Assembly: GCF_003049505.1 (NCBI RefSeq)
Contig: NZ_PYWN01000038.1
Span: forward strand, 37,285-101,284
DNA length: 64,000 nucleotides
Direction of reading: 5' to 3'
Source: Metasolibacillus meyeri
GTDB lineage: Bacteria > Bacillota > Bacilli > Bacillales_A > Planococcaceae
Each line of letters starts with the position of its first letter. Position 1 is the first letter of the stretch. Position numbers and translations under genes: made by a program. Below, one piece after another: positions 12,858-20,519 of the stretch. The notes below the pieces were generated by a model that was not told the origin of the DNA, ran no database searches, and saw nothing but the letters and a program-made list of their open reading frames with translations.

Positions 12858-12994
12858 CTCATTCACCCCTCAATAAAGCGATAATAGGTCTTTCCAAAAC
12901 CACATAAATGATGTATGATTTCGAAAGACAAAAAGAAAACGAGTCTTTATAAAAAGCTCATTTTCGGTTAAAATAAACTGAATTCTTGCAAAAC

Positions 12995-13032
12995 ATGCCC
13001 TACTGAGAAATTCAACTCAAATAAAAGGGCAT
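12995..13032 (-). other. Nested hairpin in the rpoB leader
   Basis: ATGCCC (12995-13000) pairs with GGGCAT (13027-13032), and inside it CTGAG pairs with CTCAA. It lies in the 200-nt untranslated leader between the rpoB promoter and its start. No T run follows. The role is unknown. Confidence 0.45.
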
Positions 13033-13064
13033 ACTTCCTCAAAATAATAATTTTGCATTTTATT

Positions 13065-13093
13065 ATATTATCACAGTCAATTTGTCAAGTCAA
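13065..13093 (-). promoter_or_regulatory. Sigma-A promoter of rpoBC
   Basis: TTGACT (13088-13093) and TAATAT (13065-13070) with a 17-nt spacer on the minus strand. An overlapping TTGACA/TATAAT pair has a 15-nt spacer. It is about 200 nt upstream of rpoB. Confidence 0.7.
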
Positions 13094-13119
13094 TATTTTA
13101 GCGTAGATTGACTTGACAA
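13082..13119. repeat. Inverted repeat across the rpoB promoter -35
   Basis: Two 13-base arms, TTGTCAAGTCAAT (13082-13094) and ATTGACTTGACAA (13107-13119), are exact inverted copies with a 12-nt spacer. One arm contains the rpoB -35 and the other a -35-like TTGACA on the plus strand. It is not followed by T and so is not a terminator; an operator is possible. Confidence 0.55.
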
Positions 13120-13152
13120 AAATACAATTTATTTGCTAAGTATGATTGTACT

Positions 13153-13755
13153 CTATTTTTTTGCGCGCACAATCCAATAGCCTTTTTTCTTCTCAACAAC
13201 TTCCACTTCAGTAAACTTCTCTTCTAAATGACTAACTGTCGACGGAGCGCCTTGCTTCTTTTGGATAACAACCCATAACTCCCCATCCATTGCCAGCATA
13301 CTATATGCTTCATCATAAAATTTAAAAATCGTTTCCTTCCCAGCACGAATAGGAGGGTTTGTTAAAATAGCCGCAACTTTTGTTTGAGGCGTTACATTCG
13401 CTAGTCCATCACTCTCGATAACTTGCACATTTTGAATCCCGTTCATTTCCGCATTTTTTTGTGCTAATGCTACAGCACGGGAATTAATATCCATCATATA
13501 AATAAAGCGATCTTGGTGTGCCTTCGCTAACGCCAAACCAATCGGCCCATAGCCACACCCTATATCCATAACTACCCCTTGAATTGCAGGTATTTTGAAT
13601 GTATCAATCAATACACGGGAGCCAAAATCTACTTCACTTTTACTAAAAACACCCGCATCTGTTTCAAATACAAACTCCGAGCCAAGCAATGTAAACTTCC
13701 ATTTACGCGGCTTACTTTCAACTTGCGGCTTATTAGAATAATAGTGCTCTGACAC
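13153..13755 (-). CDS. Class I SAM-dependent RNA methyltransferase (RsmC-like, YbxB)
   Basis: A 200-residue Rossmann-fold methyltransferase. Motif I is DIGCGYGPIGL (about residues 64-74), an acidic MDINSRAV follows, and the catalytic motif NPPIRAG (about 134-140) is that of the RsmC family, which methylates guanine exocyclic amines in rRNA. The N-terminal part contains FVFETDAGVFSK, typical of YbxB. The GTG start at 13755 has AGGAGG 9 nt upstream. It lies between rplL and rpoB, the conserved place of ybxB in Bacilli. The exact rRNA target is not known from sequence. Confidence 0.9.
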   Translation of the reverse strand: MSEHYYSNKPQVESKPRKWKFTLLGSEFVFETDAGVFSKSEVDFGSRVLIDTFKIPAIQGVVMDIGCGYGPIGLALAKAHQDRFIYMMDINSRAVALAQKNAEMNGIQNVQVIESDGLANVTPQTKVAAILTNPPIRAGKETIFKFYDEAYSMLAMDGELWVVIQKKQGAPSTVSHLEEKFTEVEVVEKKKGYWIVRAKK

Positions 13756-13950
13756 TTAGTAACGCCTCCTTAATCAATTACGCCTCGGCTAACTTCTCGT
13801 TTGGATTTCTTCGAGCTCACTCTTTGCAGAAGTTAACCAAGATACTGCACGCACCAACGGTTAACTAACCTGCATCATGCAGATTTCTCTTTAAAATCCA
13901 CCAAAGCTTTTATCTTAGTTCAATACTGCACTAAGATAAAAAGAATTAGG

Positions 13951-13990
13951 TAAAAAAACAAGCTCGTCATACGACGAGCTTGTTTTTTTA
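13951..13990. terminator. Terminator after rplL
   Basis: ACAAGCTCGTC and GACGAGCTTGT arms flank a 3-nt loop with A and T runs on the two sides, so it can work in both directions. It lies 16 nt past the rplL stop and ends the rplJL transcript. The gap 13756-13950 carries fragments of the mosaic repeat (CAATTACGCCTCGG at about 13775). Confidence 0.88.
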
Positions 13991-14006
13991 TTTGTTTAAG
14001 AAGAAA

Positions 14007-14369
14007 TTATTTAACTTCTACAGAAGCGCCAACTTCTTCAAGTTTGCCTTTGATTTCTTCAGCTTCTTCTTTAGAAATGCCTTCTTTAAGAGCTTTAGGA
14101 GCGTTGTCAACAACCTCTTTAGCTTCTTTTAAGCCTAAACCAGTGATTTCACGAACCACTTTGATTACTTTAATTTTTTCAGCACCAGCGCTAGCTAATA
14201 CTACATCAAATTCAGTTTTTTCTTCAGCAGCGCCTGCAGCACCACCAGCAACTACAGCTACAGGAGCAGCCGCTGTTACACCGAATTCTTCTTCGATTGC
14301 TTTTACTAAATCGTTTAATTCAAGAACTGTCATAGCTTTGATAGCTTCTAAAATTTGCTCTTTGTTCAT
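14007..14369 (-). CDS. rplL: 50S ribosomal protein L7/L12
   Basis: The stalk protein that recruits translational GTPases, 120 residues. The N-terminal dimerisation helix ([13 protein letters not shown]), an Ala/Gly-rich hinge (about residues 35-50) and the C-terminal factor-binding domain ([20 protein letters not shown]) are all present. It follows rplJ and is preceded by GGAGG. Confidence 0.99.
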   Translation of the reverse strand: MNKEQILEAIKAMTVLELNDLVKAIEEEFGVTAAAPVAVVAGGAAGAAEEKTEFDVVLASAGAEKIKVIKVVREITGLGLKEAKEVVDNAPKALKEGISKEEAEEIKGKLEEVGASVEVK

Positions 14370-14445
14370 TTTAATTTCCTCCTACATTAGGTTATATTTT
14401 AAGTTTTAGGCGATTAAGCCGATAGTTTGTGAAGCTCGGTAGCAA

Positions 14446-14946
14446 TTAAGCCCCTTGTTCTTCTTTTTGTTCTGCAACTGCTTTCGTTGCAAGTGCGAAG
14501 TTGCGCACTGGTGCTTGAAGTACAGATAAAAGCATAGAAAGTAGACCTTCGCGTGATGGAAGTTCTGCAAGTGCTTTAACATCTTCAAGTGATGCAATAG
14601 TGCCTTCGATAATACCTGCTTTAATTTCTAACGCTTCGTTCTTTTTAGCGAACTCGTTAATAATTTTAGCTGGAGCTACAACATCTTCATTTGAGAATGC
14701 GATAGCGTTTGGACCTGTTAAATGTTCATTAATACCTTCAACGTTTGCAATTTCAGCAGCACGACGAGTTAAAGTATTTTTGTATACTTTGAATTCTACG
14801 CCAGCTTCACGAAGTTGTTTACGAAGCTCTGTTACTTGGCCAACAGTAAGACCGCGGTAGTCAACAACTACTACAGATGCAGCAGCTTGGAACTTTTCAG
14901 CGATTTCTTGTACTTGAACTTTTTTAACTTCAACAGCTTTGCTCAT
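14446..14946 (-). CDS. rplJ: 50S ribosomal protein L10
   Basis: L10 anchors the L7/L12 stalk on 23S rRNA. The start [11 protein letters not shown] at 14946 is chosen because GGAGG lies 9 nt upstream; extra upstream codons to 14976 lie in the leader. This gives 166 residues, the usual length. [20 protein letters not shown] marks the rRNA-binding domain, and the C-terminal helix that holds L7/L12 dimers follows. The gene is preceded by an L10 leader RNA, by which L10 represses its own operon. Confidence 0.98.
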   Translation of the reverse strand: MSKAVEVKKVQVQEIAEKFQAAASVVVVDYRGLTVGQVTELRKQLREAGVEFKVYKNTLTRRAAEIANVEGINEHLTGPNAIAFSNEDVVAPAKIINEFAKKNEALEIKAGIIEGTIASLEDVKALAELPSREGLLSMLLSVLQAPVRNFALATKAVAEQKEEQGA

Positions 14947-14989
14947 TGGATGACACCTCCTATAAGAATGAGTCATTTATACCGACAAA

Positions 14990-15130
14990 AGAAAGCCTCT
15001 ATATCTAAATAGACATAGAGGCAGAAAGTCATCATCTTAAAAAGATTCCGAATTCCGTTGTCCTCGGCAGGATGATTAAGTGCCTGATGCACACCTACTG
15101 TCTACGGTACAAATGGATGATTCACAACAG
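14990..15130 (-). promoter_or_regulatory. Ribosomal protein L10 leader RNA
   Basis: Between the promoter and rplJ the minus strand holds the conserved L10-leader features: a GTAGACAGTAGGTG...CATCCTGCCGAGGAC segment that forms the L10/L12 binding structure, then a strong hairpin GCCTCTATGTC...AGATATAGAGGC (14995-15022) followed by TTTCTTTTG. This fits attenuation: bound L10-L12 favours termination. The family (L10_leader) is named from memory of its motifs. Confidence 0.88.
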
Positions 15131-15135
15131 AAACC

Positions 15136-15164
15136 ATAATAACAAATAGTCAAGCTGTTGTCAA
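15136..15164 (-). promoter_or_regulatory. Promoter of rplJ-rplL
   Basis: TTGACA (15159-15164) and TATTAT (15136-15141) with an exact 17-nt spacer on the minus strand, just past the rplA stop and in front of the L10 leader. Confidence 0.85.
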
Positions 15165-15177
15165 TACTTTAAATTGA

Positions 15178-15876
15178 TTATTTAATCACTACATTAGAAG
15201 CATCAACTTTAACAGCTGGGCCCATTGTAGTAGTTACGTTTACAGATTTCATGTAAGTACCTTTAGCGGCAGCAGGTTTTGCTTTTTGAACTACATCAAA
15301 TACAGTTAAGAAGTTTTCTACTAACTTACCTGTTTCGAAAGAAGATTTACCGATAGGAGCGTGGATGATACCATCTTTCGCTGCGCGGTATTCTACTTTA
15401 CCAGCTTTGATTTCTTCAATAGCTTTTGTTACATCAAAAGTAACTGTACCTGTTTTTGGGTTTGGCATTAAGCCTTTTGGACCTAACACACGACCTAGTT
15501 TACCAACTTCACCCATCATGTCTGGAGTAGCTACGATTACATCGAAGTCGAACCAGCCTTGTTGGATTTTTTGGATGTACTCAGCATCGCCTACATAATC
15601 TGCACCAGCAGCTTCTGCTTCTTTAAGTTTTTCACCTTTAGCGAAAACTAATACGCGTTGAGTTTTACCAGTACCGTGTGGAAGTACTACTGCACCACGG
15701 ATTTGTTGATCGTTTTTACGAGTATCAATTCCTAGACGGAATGCTACTTCTACTGTTGCATCGAAGTTTACAGTGCTAGCTTTTTTCGCTAGCTCAATTG
15801 CTTCTTCTACAGAATATAATTGTGTACGGTCAATTAATTTAGCTGCATCTTGCAGTTTTTTACCTTTTTTAGCCAT
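15178..15876 (-). CDS. rplA: 50S ribosomal protein L1
   Basis: L1 forms the mobile E-site stalk and in bacteria also represses its own mRNA. The 232-residue protein has the signature [16 protein letters not shown] (about residues 128-143) that contacts RNA. AAGGAGG lies 8 nt before the ATG. It is co-oriented with rplK, and a GTGGGAGG box with a hairpin lies in the spacer in front of it. Confidence 0.98.
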   Translation of the reverse strand: MAKKGKKLQDAAKLIDRTQLYSVEEAIELAKKASTVNFDATVEVAFRLGIDTRKNDQQIRGAVVLPHGTGKTQRVLVFAKGEKLKEAEAAGADYVGDAEYIQKIQQGWFDFDVIVATPDMMGEVGKLGRVLGPKGLMPNPKTGTVTFDVTKAIEEIKAGKVEYRAAKDGIIHAPIGKSSFETGKLVENFLTVFDVVQKAKPAAAKGTYMKSVNVTTTMGPAVKVDASNVVIK

Positions 15877-15915
15877 TATAATTTCCTCCTTGATTGTGGT
15901 TATAGCGGAATTTTA

Positions 15916-15959
15916 CCTCCCACGAATAAAGGTTGCGCACTACTCGAGTGCCGCAACCT
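15916..15959 (-). promoter_or_regulatory. Candidate L1 binding site and hairpin ahead of rplA
   Basis: The minus strand shows a stem AGGTTGCGGCACT/AGTGCGCAACCT followed by TTATTC and GTGGGAGG (15916-15923). GTGGGAGG is the core of the mRNA site bound by L1 in E. coli and other bacteria. The hairpin may also be a weak terminator. An identical box precedes rplK. Confidence 0.55.
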
Positions 15960-15993
15960 TCCAAAAACAAATGCATCATCAAGTAAATGGGAA

Positions 15994-16419
15994 TTAGTCT
16001 TCGATCACAATACCCATGCTACGTGCAGTACCTTCAACCATTAACATAGCCGCTTCAACTGATGCAGCGTTAAGGTCTGGCATTTTTTGTTCAGCGATTT
16101 CGCGAACTTTATCACGTTTAACCGTTGCTACTTTTTTACGGTTTGGTTCACCAGATCCAGATTGGATACCAGCTGCTACTTTAAGTAGAACTGCTGCTGG
16201 TGGAGTTTTCGTAATGAAAGTAAATGAACGATCTTCGAATACTGAAATCTCAACAGGAATGATTAAACCTGCTTGATCAGCAGTACGAGCATTGAACTCC
16301 TTACAGAATCCCATGATATTCACACCTGCTTGACCTAATGCAGGACCAACTGGCGGAGCTGGGTTAGCTTTACCAGCAGGGATTTGAAGTTTTACAACTT
16401 TAATAACTTTTTTAGCCAC
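15994..16419 (-). CDS. rplK: 50S ribosomal protein L11
   Basis: L11 and 23S rRNA form the GTPase-associated centre. The start is GTG at 16419 (reading [16 protein letters not shown]), with AAGGAGG 8 nt upstream; codons further 5' belong to the leader. This gives 141 residues. The proline-rich [20 protein letters not shown] switch region, where thiostrepton binds, and the C-terminal RNA-binding GTARSMGI segment are intact. Confidence 0.98.
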   Translation of the reverse strand: MAKKVIKVVKLQIPAGKANPAPPVGPALGQAGVNIMGFCKEFNARTADQAGLIIPVEISVFEDRSFTFITKTPPAAVLLKVAAGIQSGSGEPNRKKVATVKRDKVREIAEQKMPDLNAASVEAAMLMVEGTARSMGIVIED

Positions 16420-16462
16420 GAGACACACCTCCTTAAGTCCGTGATGTGGTAATTGGGTTACC

Positions 16463-16470
16463 CCTCCCAC
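16463..16470 (-). promoter_or_regulatory. Candidate L1 binding box ahead of rplK
   Basis: GTGGGAGG on the minus strand, 43 nt before the rplK start, in the context GAGTGGGAGGGGTAACCC. It matches the box ahead of rplA base for base and sits where L1 autoregulates the L11 operon in other bacteria. Confidence 0.6.
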
Positions 16471-16558
16471 TCAAATATCTGTCTGTCAGCTAATTTGCCG
16501 ATAACATTAAAAATCTATCAATTGCCAGCCGAAAATGGTTTACAGTCTGACCTATGAA

Positions 16559-16587
16559 ATGATATCACTTTTATAGCATATACGCAA
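16559..16587 (-). promoter_or_regulatory. Promoter of rplK-rplA
   Basis: TTGCGT (16582-16587) and TATCAT (16559-16564) with a 17-nt spacer on the minus strand, in the nusG-rplK gap. Confidence 0.55.
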
Positions 16588-16647
16588 GTACAAATAATAA
16601 TCAAATTCAAATTCATTACTTTTTAGCGTATTCTTACGCGATTTTGA

Positions 16648-17187
16648 TTAGATTTTGCGAATTTGCTCGAAGCTTAACTCCATTATTGTCTCGCGTCCAA
16701 ACATATCAACGCTAACTTTCACTTTCGATTTCTCTACATCTACTTCTTCCACTTTTCCTTGGAAGTGAGCAAACGGTCCTTCTAATACTTCTACCAATTC
16801 GCCTATCTCTAGAGCAATATCACCAAGAGTCGTCTCCTTCATGCCCATTTGAGCAAGTAGACGCTCCGCCTCTTCTGGCAATAACGGTGTTGGTTTTGCG
16901 CCGCCGCCCGAAGAACCAATAAAGCCTGTTACTCCAGGTGTATTACGAACTACATACCAAGAATCATCCGTCATAATAATTTCCACCAACACATAGCCAG
17001 GGAAAACTTTTCGCATAACCGTACGCTTCTTACCATCTTCTTTTACATCCACTTCTTCTTGCTCTGGAACGATAACACGGAAAATTTTATCTTGCATCCC
17101 CATCGTTTCAACGCGCTTTTCCAAATTTGCTTTTACGCGATTTTCATAACCTGAATATGTGTGAACTACATACCAATTCTTTTCCAT
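16648..17187 (-). CDS. nusG: Transcription termination/antitermination factor NusG
   Basis: NusG binds RNA polymerase and in Firmicutes promotes pausing. The 179-residue protein has the NGN domain (WYVVHTYSGYENRVKANLEK, residues 5-24) and a C-terminal KOW domain (GELVEVLEGPFAHFQGKVEEV, here cut to key residues GPFAHFQGKV at about 137-146). An AAAAGGAGG site lies well upstream in a GC-rich stretch. It is between secE and rplK as in all Bacilli. Confidence 0.97.
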   Translation of the reverse strand: MEKNWYVVHTYSGYENRVKANLEKRVETMGMQDKIFRVIVPEQEEVDVKEDGKKRTVMRKVFPGYVLVEIIMTDDSWYVVRNTPGVTGFIGSSGGGAKPTPLLPEEAERLLAQMGMKETTLGDIALEIGELVEVLEGPFAHFQGKVEEVDVEKSKVKVSVDMFGRETIMELSFEQIRKI

Positions 17188-17500
17188 AGCTACAAGGACT
17201 TTTCGTCCGTCCCCTCCTTTTTTATTTTAATTCAGCCGAAGTATCCTCCATCTATAGGGAGACGGCGAGATACACGCTAAATTAGCATTTAATTCAACGC
17301 ATGTCCAAAACGCCCACCGAGAAAGAAAAACTCATTCTAAGAACCCCCATGTGCGCTTAACGACTAAGCAACCAACAATGGCATGGTCCAATGTCACAAA
17401 TTTCGAAGCGATGTGTTGTATCGATTTTAGGTTAACTTCCACTCGCTAGAAAAAATCTGTAGATAATTACGTCAAAGCGTAATTGATTTTTTCGCCAAAT
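17188..17500. other. nusG-secE gap with a partial mosaic repeat
   Basis: The 366-base gap between nusG and secE holds no convincing gene. It carries an AATTACG...CGTAATT palindrome (17465-17484) followed by GATTTTTTCG, a partial copy of the mosaic repeat. A possible nusG promoter (TTGGAC, 18 nt, TAATTT) lies about 110 nt upstream of nusG but is weak. The rest has no feature I can name. Confidence 0.5.
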
Positions 17501-17501
17501 G

Positions 17502-17530
17502 AAAAAACCCGTTATGACTACGGACGGGCT
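17502..17530 (-). terminator. Terminator after secE
   Basis: CCCGT and ACGGG arms with an 11-nt loop that can pair further, followed by TTTTTTC on the minus strand. It separates the rpmG-secE transcript from nusG, which are often cotranscribed in other Bacilli. Confidence 0.75.
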
Positions 17531-17553
17531 ATTTCATCAATATCAATATTATT

Positions 17554-17739
17554 TTACAAACTTAAGAACCAGCGGAATAACTCAGAAATACCTAAATCAA
17601 TTACCGAAAAATATAAAGCCATCAGTATAACTGTTACAATAACAACAACTGTATACTTCGTTAGCTCTTTACTTTTTGGCCAGCTTGTTTTTCGCATTTC
17701 TGTGCCTACTTCTTGCAGAAAAGTTGTTACTTTACTCAT
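17554..17739 (-). CDS. secE: Preprotein translocase subunit SecE
   Basis: A 61-residue single-span SecE, the essential clamp of the SecYEG channel. The amphipathic surface helix contains the hallmark RKTSWPKSKEL (residues 16-26) and is followed by one membrane segment (YTVVVIVTVILMALYFSVID, residues 29-48). Its length and position between rpmG and nusG are typical. Confidence 0.97.
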   Translation of the reverse strand: MSKVTTFLQEVGTEMRKTSWPKSKELTKYTVVVIVTVILMALYFSVIDLGISELFRWFLSL

Positions 17740-17771
17740 TCCAGCTTAACCTCCAAAATCAATGATATCCT

Positions 17772-17918
17772 CTATATCGTTTGTTTATGCACCGTATGTT
17801 CATTGCAATGCGCGCAAAATTTCTTGAGCTCTAGTCGCTTTGTTGCGCCCTCTTTAGCAGGCATCGTATAGTTTCTTGAGCCACATTTTTCACAGCTTAT
17901 AATGACTTTCTTTGCCAT
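17772..17918 (-). CDS. rpmG: 50S ribosomal protein L33
   Basis: A 48-residue L33. The start MAKKVIISCEKC at 17918 is preferred to an upstream in-frame start at 17960 because an AAGGTGA site lies just upstream and the family starts here. Two CxxC pairs (CEKC, residues 9-12, and CAHC, about 36-39) make it the zinc-binding form. It lies next to secE. Confidence 0.95.
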   Translation of the reverse strand: MAKKVIISCEKCGSRNYTMPAKEGATKRLELKKFCAHCNEHTVHKQTI

Positions 17919-17993
17919 TTGTATCACCTTTTCGGCATTTTGTCTTTTCAAGACTAACACCTAACAATGATGCTGTCAACAAGCTTCTTACCG

Positions 17994-18641
17994 TTAACGA
18001 ATACCTTCAGCTTCTAAATGGCGCTCCAATTTCCGCTTCACTCGTTGCAATGCATTATCAATTGATTTGACATGACGATTCAACAATTCAGAGATCTCAT
18101 AATAAGATCTACCCTCTAAGTACAACGCAAGTACTTGTTGCTCTAGCTCGCTCAATACTTCGCTTACCTTTGCCTCTAAAAAGTTGAATTCTTCTTGATT
18201 AATCATCGCATACATAGGATCATCCGATAAGGGACTTGTAATAATATCCATTAGTGTCCGTTCCGATTCCTCGTCATAGATTGGCTTATCTAGTGACACA
18301 TAGGAGTTGAGCGGTATATGCTTTTGTCTTGTAGCCGTTTTAATGGCTGTAATAATTTGTCTTGTAATACATAGCTCAGCGAACGCTCTGAACGAAGCAA
18401 GCTTGTCCCCATTATAATCACGTATCGCTTTGTATAGGCCAATCATGCCTTCTTGTACAATATCTTCTTTGTCAGCTCCAACAAGAAAATAAGACCTTGC
18501 CTTCGCTTTCACAAATAAACGATATTTTGTTATTAAAAAATCTAGCGCATCTGTATTACCTAGACGAACTTGCTCTACAAGCTCATCATCAGAAAGCTCT
18601 TCAAATTGCTGTACGGTTGGCATCTTACTACTTTTAAGCAA
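17994..18641 (-). CDS. sigH: RNA polymerase sigma factor SigH (Spo0H)
   Basis: SigH drives transcription at the onset of sporulation and competence. Region 2 contains ITKYRLFVKAKARSYFLVGA and the core-binding EDIVQEGMIGLYKAIRDY; region 4 holds the SYYEISELLNRHVKSIDNAL helix-turn-helix and the RVKRKLERHL end. The best-spaced start is TTG at 18641 after AGGTGA; GTG at 18659 or ATG at 18623 are alternatives. Its place between rpmG and yacP matches Bacillus. It implies a sporulating lineage. Confidence 0.95.
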   Translation of the reverse strand: MLKSSKMPTVQQFEELSDDELVEQVRLGNTDALDFLITKYRLFVKAKARSYFLVGADKEDIVQEGMIGLYKAIRDYNGDKLASFRAFAELCITRQIITAIKTATRQKHIPLNSYVSLDKPIYDEESERTLMDIITSPLSDDPMYAMINQEEFNFLEAKVSEVLSELEQQVLALYLEGRSYYEISELLNRHVKSIDNALQRVKRKLERHLEAEGIR

Positions 18642-18749
18642 TCGCTTCACCTCAGTCACTTAAGAATCGTTAGCAACAGTATAATTGAACTGGGGAGAAA
18701 AGAAAATAAAATGCAAATGAAGTATTTATTTCATCATCCCTATAAGGTA

Positions 18750-18777
18750 ACTGTCTGAAAAGACATTTTAAGACAGT
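18750..18777. repeat. Inverted repeat between yacP and sigH
   Basis: ACTGTCT (18750-18756) and AGACAGT (18771-18777) with a 14-nt loop that contains AAAAGACATTTTA. No T run follows. It resembles the CTGTCTGGAAAGT hairpins elsewhere in the window. Confidence 0.4.
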
Positions 18778-18837
18778 CCCTTCATTTGCGACAGATAGTA
18801 TTTATAAAGGTTTTGCCTTTACCAACACCCCATCACG

Positions 18838-19350
18838 CTATTTCAAACCTCGTCGCCATTTTTCAAAGGCGAGCTCCACATCTTTTGATAAATGAATGCG
18901 CGAAACAGGTTTCTCTACTTGCGTTTTTTTCACTTTTGACGAAATTTTTTTTTGAATAATTTGCATTTCAATTTCTAATTCACGGGCAGATTTACGCAGT
19001 GCCCCTTGTCCAAATACTACATTTTGCTCTGTCATGTCGGAAGTTGCAACATGAATTTGTACTTTCCTAGCCTTTAGCTCATTCGTTAATTTCTCTATAC
19101 GCTCGTCAGCCGTTTCATTTTTTCTTGTGAAAATCACTTCAACATCGTGCTTCATATACAATCGTTCAGTGCCTGGAACAAGATAAGCATCGAATACAAT
19201 AATAACTCGCCACCCCATCGTCGCTTTATATTCAGCAAGTAATTCCACTAAACGGTCACGAGCATCTTCTAAGCTTTTATCGCGCAATGGTCGTAGTTCC
19301 GTCCAAGCACCAATCATATTATAGCCATCTACTAGCAAAATATTTTGCAT
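18838..19350 (-). CDS. rae1: NYN-domain endoribonuclease Rae1 (YacP)
   Basis: A 170-residue PIN/NYN-fold protein. In B. subtilis Rae1 enters the ribosomal A site and cleaves certain mRNAs during translation. The acidic catalytic positions are visible in LLVDGYNMIGAW (Asp 8), VIIVFDAY (Asp 53) and NETADERIEKL (Asp 81). The C-terminus is Lys-rich. It directly follows rlmB by one base and ends the mrnC-rlmB-yacP operon, as in Bacillus. Confidence 0.92.
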   Translation of the reverse strand: MQNILLVDGYNMIGAWTELRPLRDKSLEDARDRLVELLAEYKATMGWRVIIVFDAYLVPGTERLYMKHDVEVIFTRKNETADERIEKLTNELKARKVQIHVATSDMTEQNVVFGQGALRKSARELEIEMQIIQKKISSKVKKTQVEKPVSRIHLSKDVELAFEKWRRGLK

Positions 19351-19351
19351 A

Positions 19352-20098
19352 TTACAATGTTTGACGGTTACGGTAAACTTCGTACATTAGCAAAGCCGCT
19401 GCAACAGATGCATTTAACGACGTGACATGACCAACCATCGGCAAATGGTATAGAAAATCACATTTCTCTTTGAGTAGACGGCTCATGCCTTTGCCTTCAC
19501 TGCCAATAATAATTGCCAGTGGTAAAGTAGCATCCATTTTGCGATAATCAGCCGAGCCCTTTGCATCGGTACCAGCAATCCATACACCGCGCTCCTTAAG
19601 CTCCTCTACCGTTTGTGCTAGATTCGTCACACGCACAACAGGCACATGCTCAATCGCTCCAGTAGAAGCTTTCGCCACAACAGCCGTTAAACCTACCGCA
19701 CGACGCTTAGGAATAATAATACCATGTGCACCAACCGCATCCGCTGTACGCATAATGGATCCTAAATTATGTGGATCTTCCAACTCATCTAAAATTAAAA
19801 AGAATGGGTCTTCCTGCTTCGCTACTGCCGCTGCAAATAAATCTTCCAGATCTGCGTAATCATAAGCTGCAACAGATGCAACGATTCCCTGATGGTTCGC
19901 ATCTGTTAGCTGATCCACCTTCTTCTTTGGTACAAATTGTACAAGTACGCCACGCTCACGTGCTAAATCTACTAGCTCTTGAACGCCCGTTTTTTTCACG
20001 CCTTCTGCAATCCACAACTTATTGATTTCACGACCTGAACGCAGCGCTTCTAATACAGGATTCTTCCCTGCAATCATTTCATTCGTTTGCTCCGCCAT
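19352..20098 (-). CDS. rlmB: 23S rRNA (guanosine-2'-O-)-methyltransferase RlmB
   Basis: A 248-residue SPOUT methyltransferase. The N-terminal substrate-binding domain starts with IAGKNPVLEALRSGREI. The three SPOUT motifs are clear: DPHNLGSIMRTADAVGAHGI (about 108-127), IIGSEGKGMSRL (about 198-209) and LPMVGHVTSLNASVAAALLM (about 218-237), which form the SAM-binding knot. By family it methylates G2251 in the P loop of 23S rRNA. Its start abuts the mrnC stop. Confidence 0.95.
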   Translation of the reverse strand: MAEQTNEMIAGKNPVLEALRSGREINKLWIAEGVKKTGVQELVDLARERGVLVQFVPKKKVDQLTDANHQGIVASVAAYDYADLEDLFAAAVAKQEDPFFLILDELEDPHNLGSIMRTADAVGAHGIIIPKRRAVGLTAVVAKASTGAIEHVPVVRVTNLAQTVEELKERGVWIAGTDAKGSADYRKMDATLPLAIIIGSEGKGMSRLLKEKCDFLYHLPMVGHVTSLNASVAAALLMYEVYRNRQTL

Positions 20099-20515
20099 CT
20101 ACGACACTCCCTTCGACTGTTCTACGATTGTTATTGCGTAATCAATGATTTCATAAACGCGAGTCAGCTCTCCCGATAAATACAAGCTACCGAGCACCGC
20201 TTCAAAGCCTGAGCTATTGCGATATGTTTGCACATCTGTATTTTTCGGTATAGAGCCAGATTTTGCATTGCGACCTCGCTTAAATACCGCAATCTCTTCC
20301 TCTGTTAAATAACTTTCCTCTATTAAACGATAGATTATCATCGACTGCGCCTTTGCTGAAACATATTTCGTTGCTTCACGATGCAATGTATTTGGCTTTA
20401 CTCGCCCCATGAGCAGAAGGTGTTCACGCACCTTCTGCTCAAGCACCGCATCACCCATATAGGCAAGCGCCAACGCATTCAATTGTTTAACATCTTCTTT
20501 TCGAAGCTCTGACAT
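20099..20515 (-). CDS. mrnC: Mini-ribonuclease III
   Basis: A 138-residue RNase III catalytic domain without the double-stranded RNA-binding domain. MrnC trims 23S rRNA precursors. Catalytic features ALAYMGDAVLEQKVREHLL (residues 13-31) and the KSGSIPKNTDVQTYRNSSGFEA region are present. It lies 4 nt after cysS and next to rlmB, the conserved arrangement in Bacilli. Confidence 0.95.
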   Translation of the reverse strand: MSELRKEDVKQLNALALAYMGDAVLEQKVREHLLLMGRVKPNTLHREATKYVSAKAQSMIIYRLIEESYLTEEEIAVFKRGRNAKSGSIPKNTDVQTYRNSSGFEAVLGSLYLSGELTRVYEIIDYAITIVEQSKGVS

Positions 20516-20519
20516 ATTA

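Noticed and set aside
13107..13140. Plus-strand promoter from the upper arm of the rpoB inverted repeat
   Set aside because: TTGACA is present but no -10 lies at 17 nt; kept only as a possibility in the findings.
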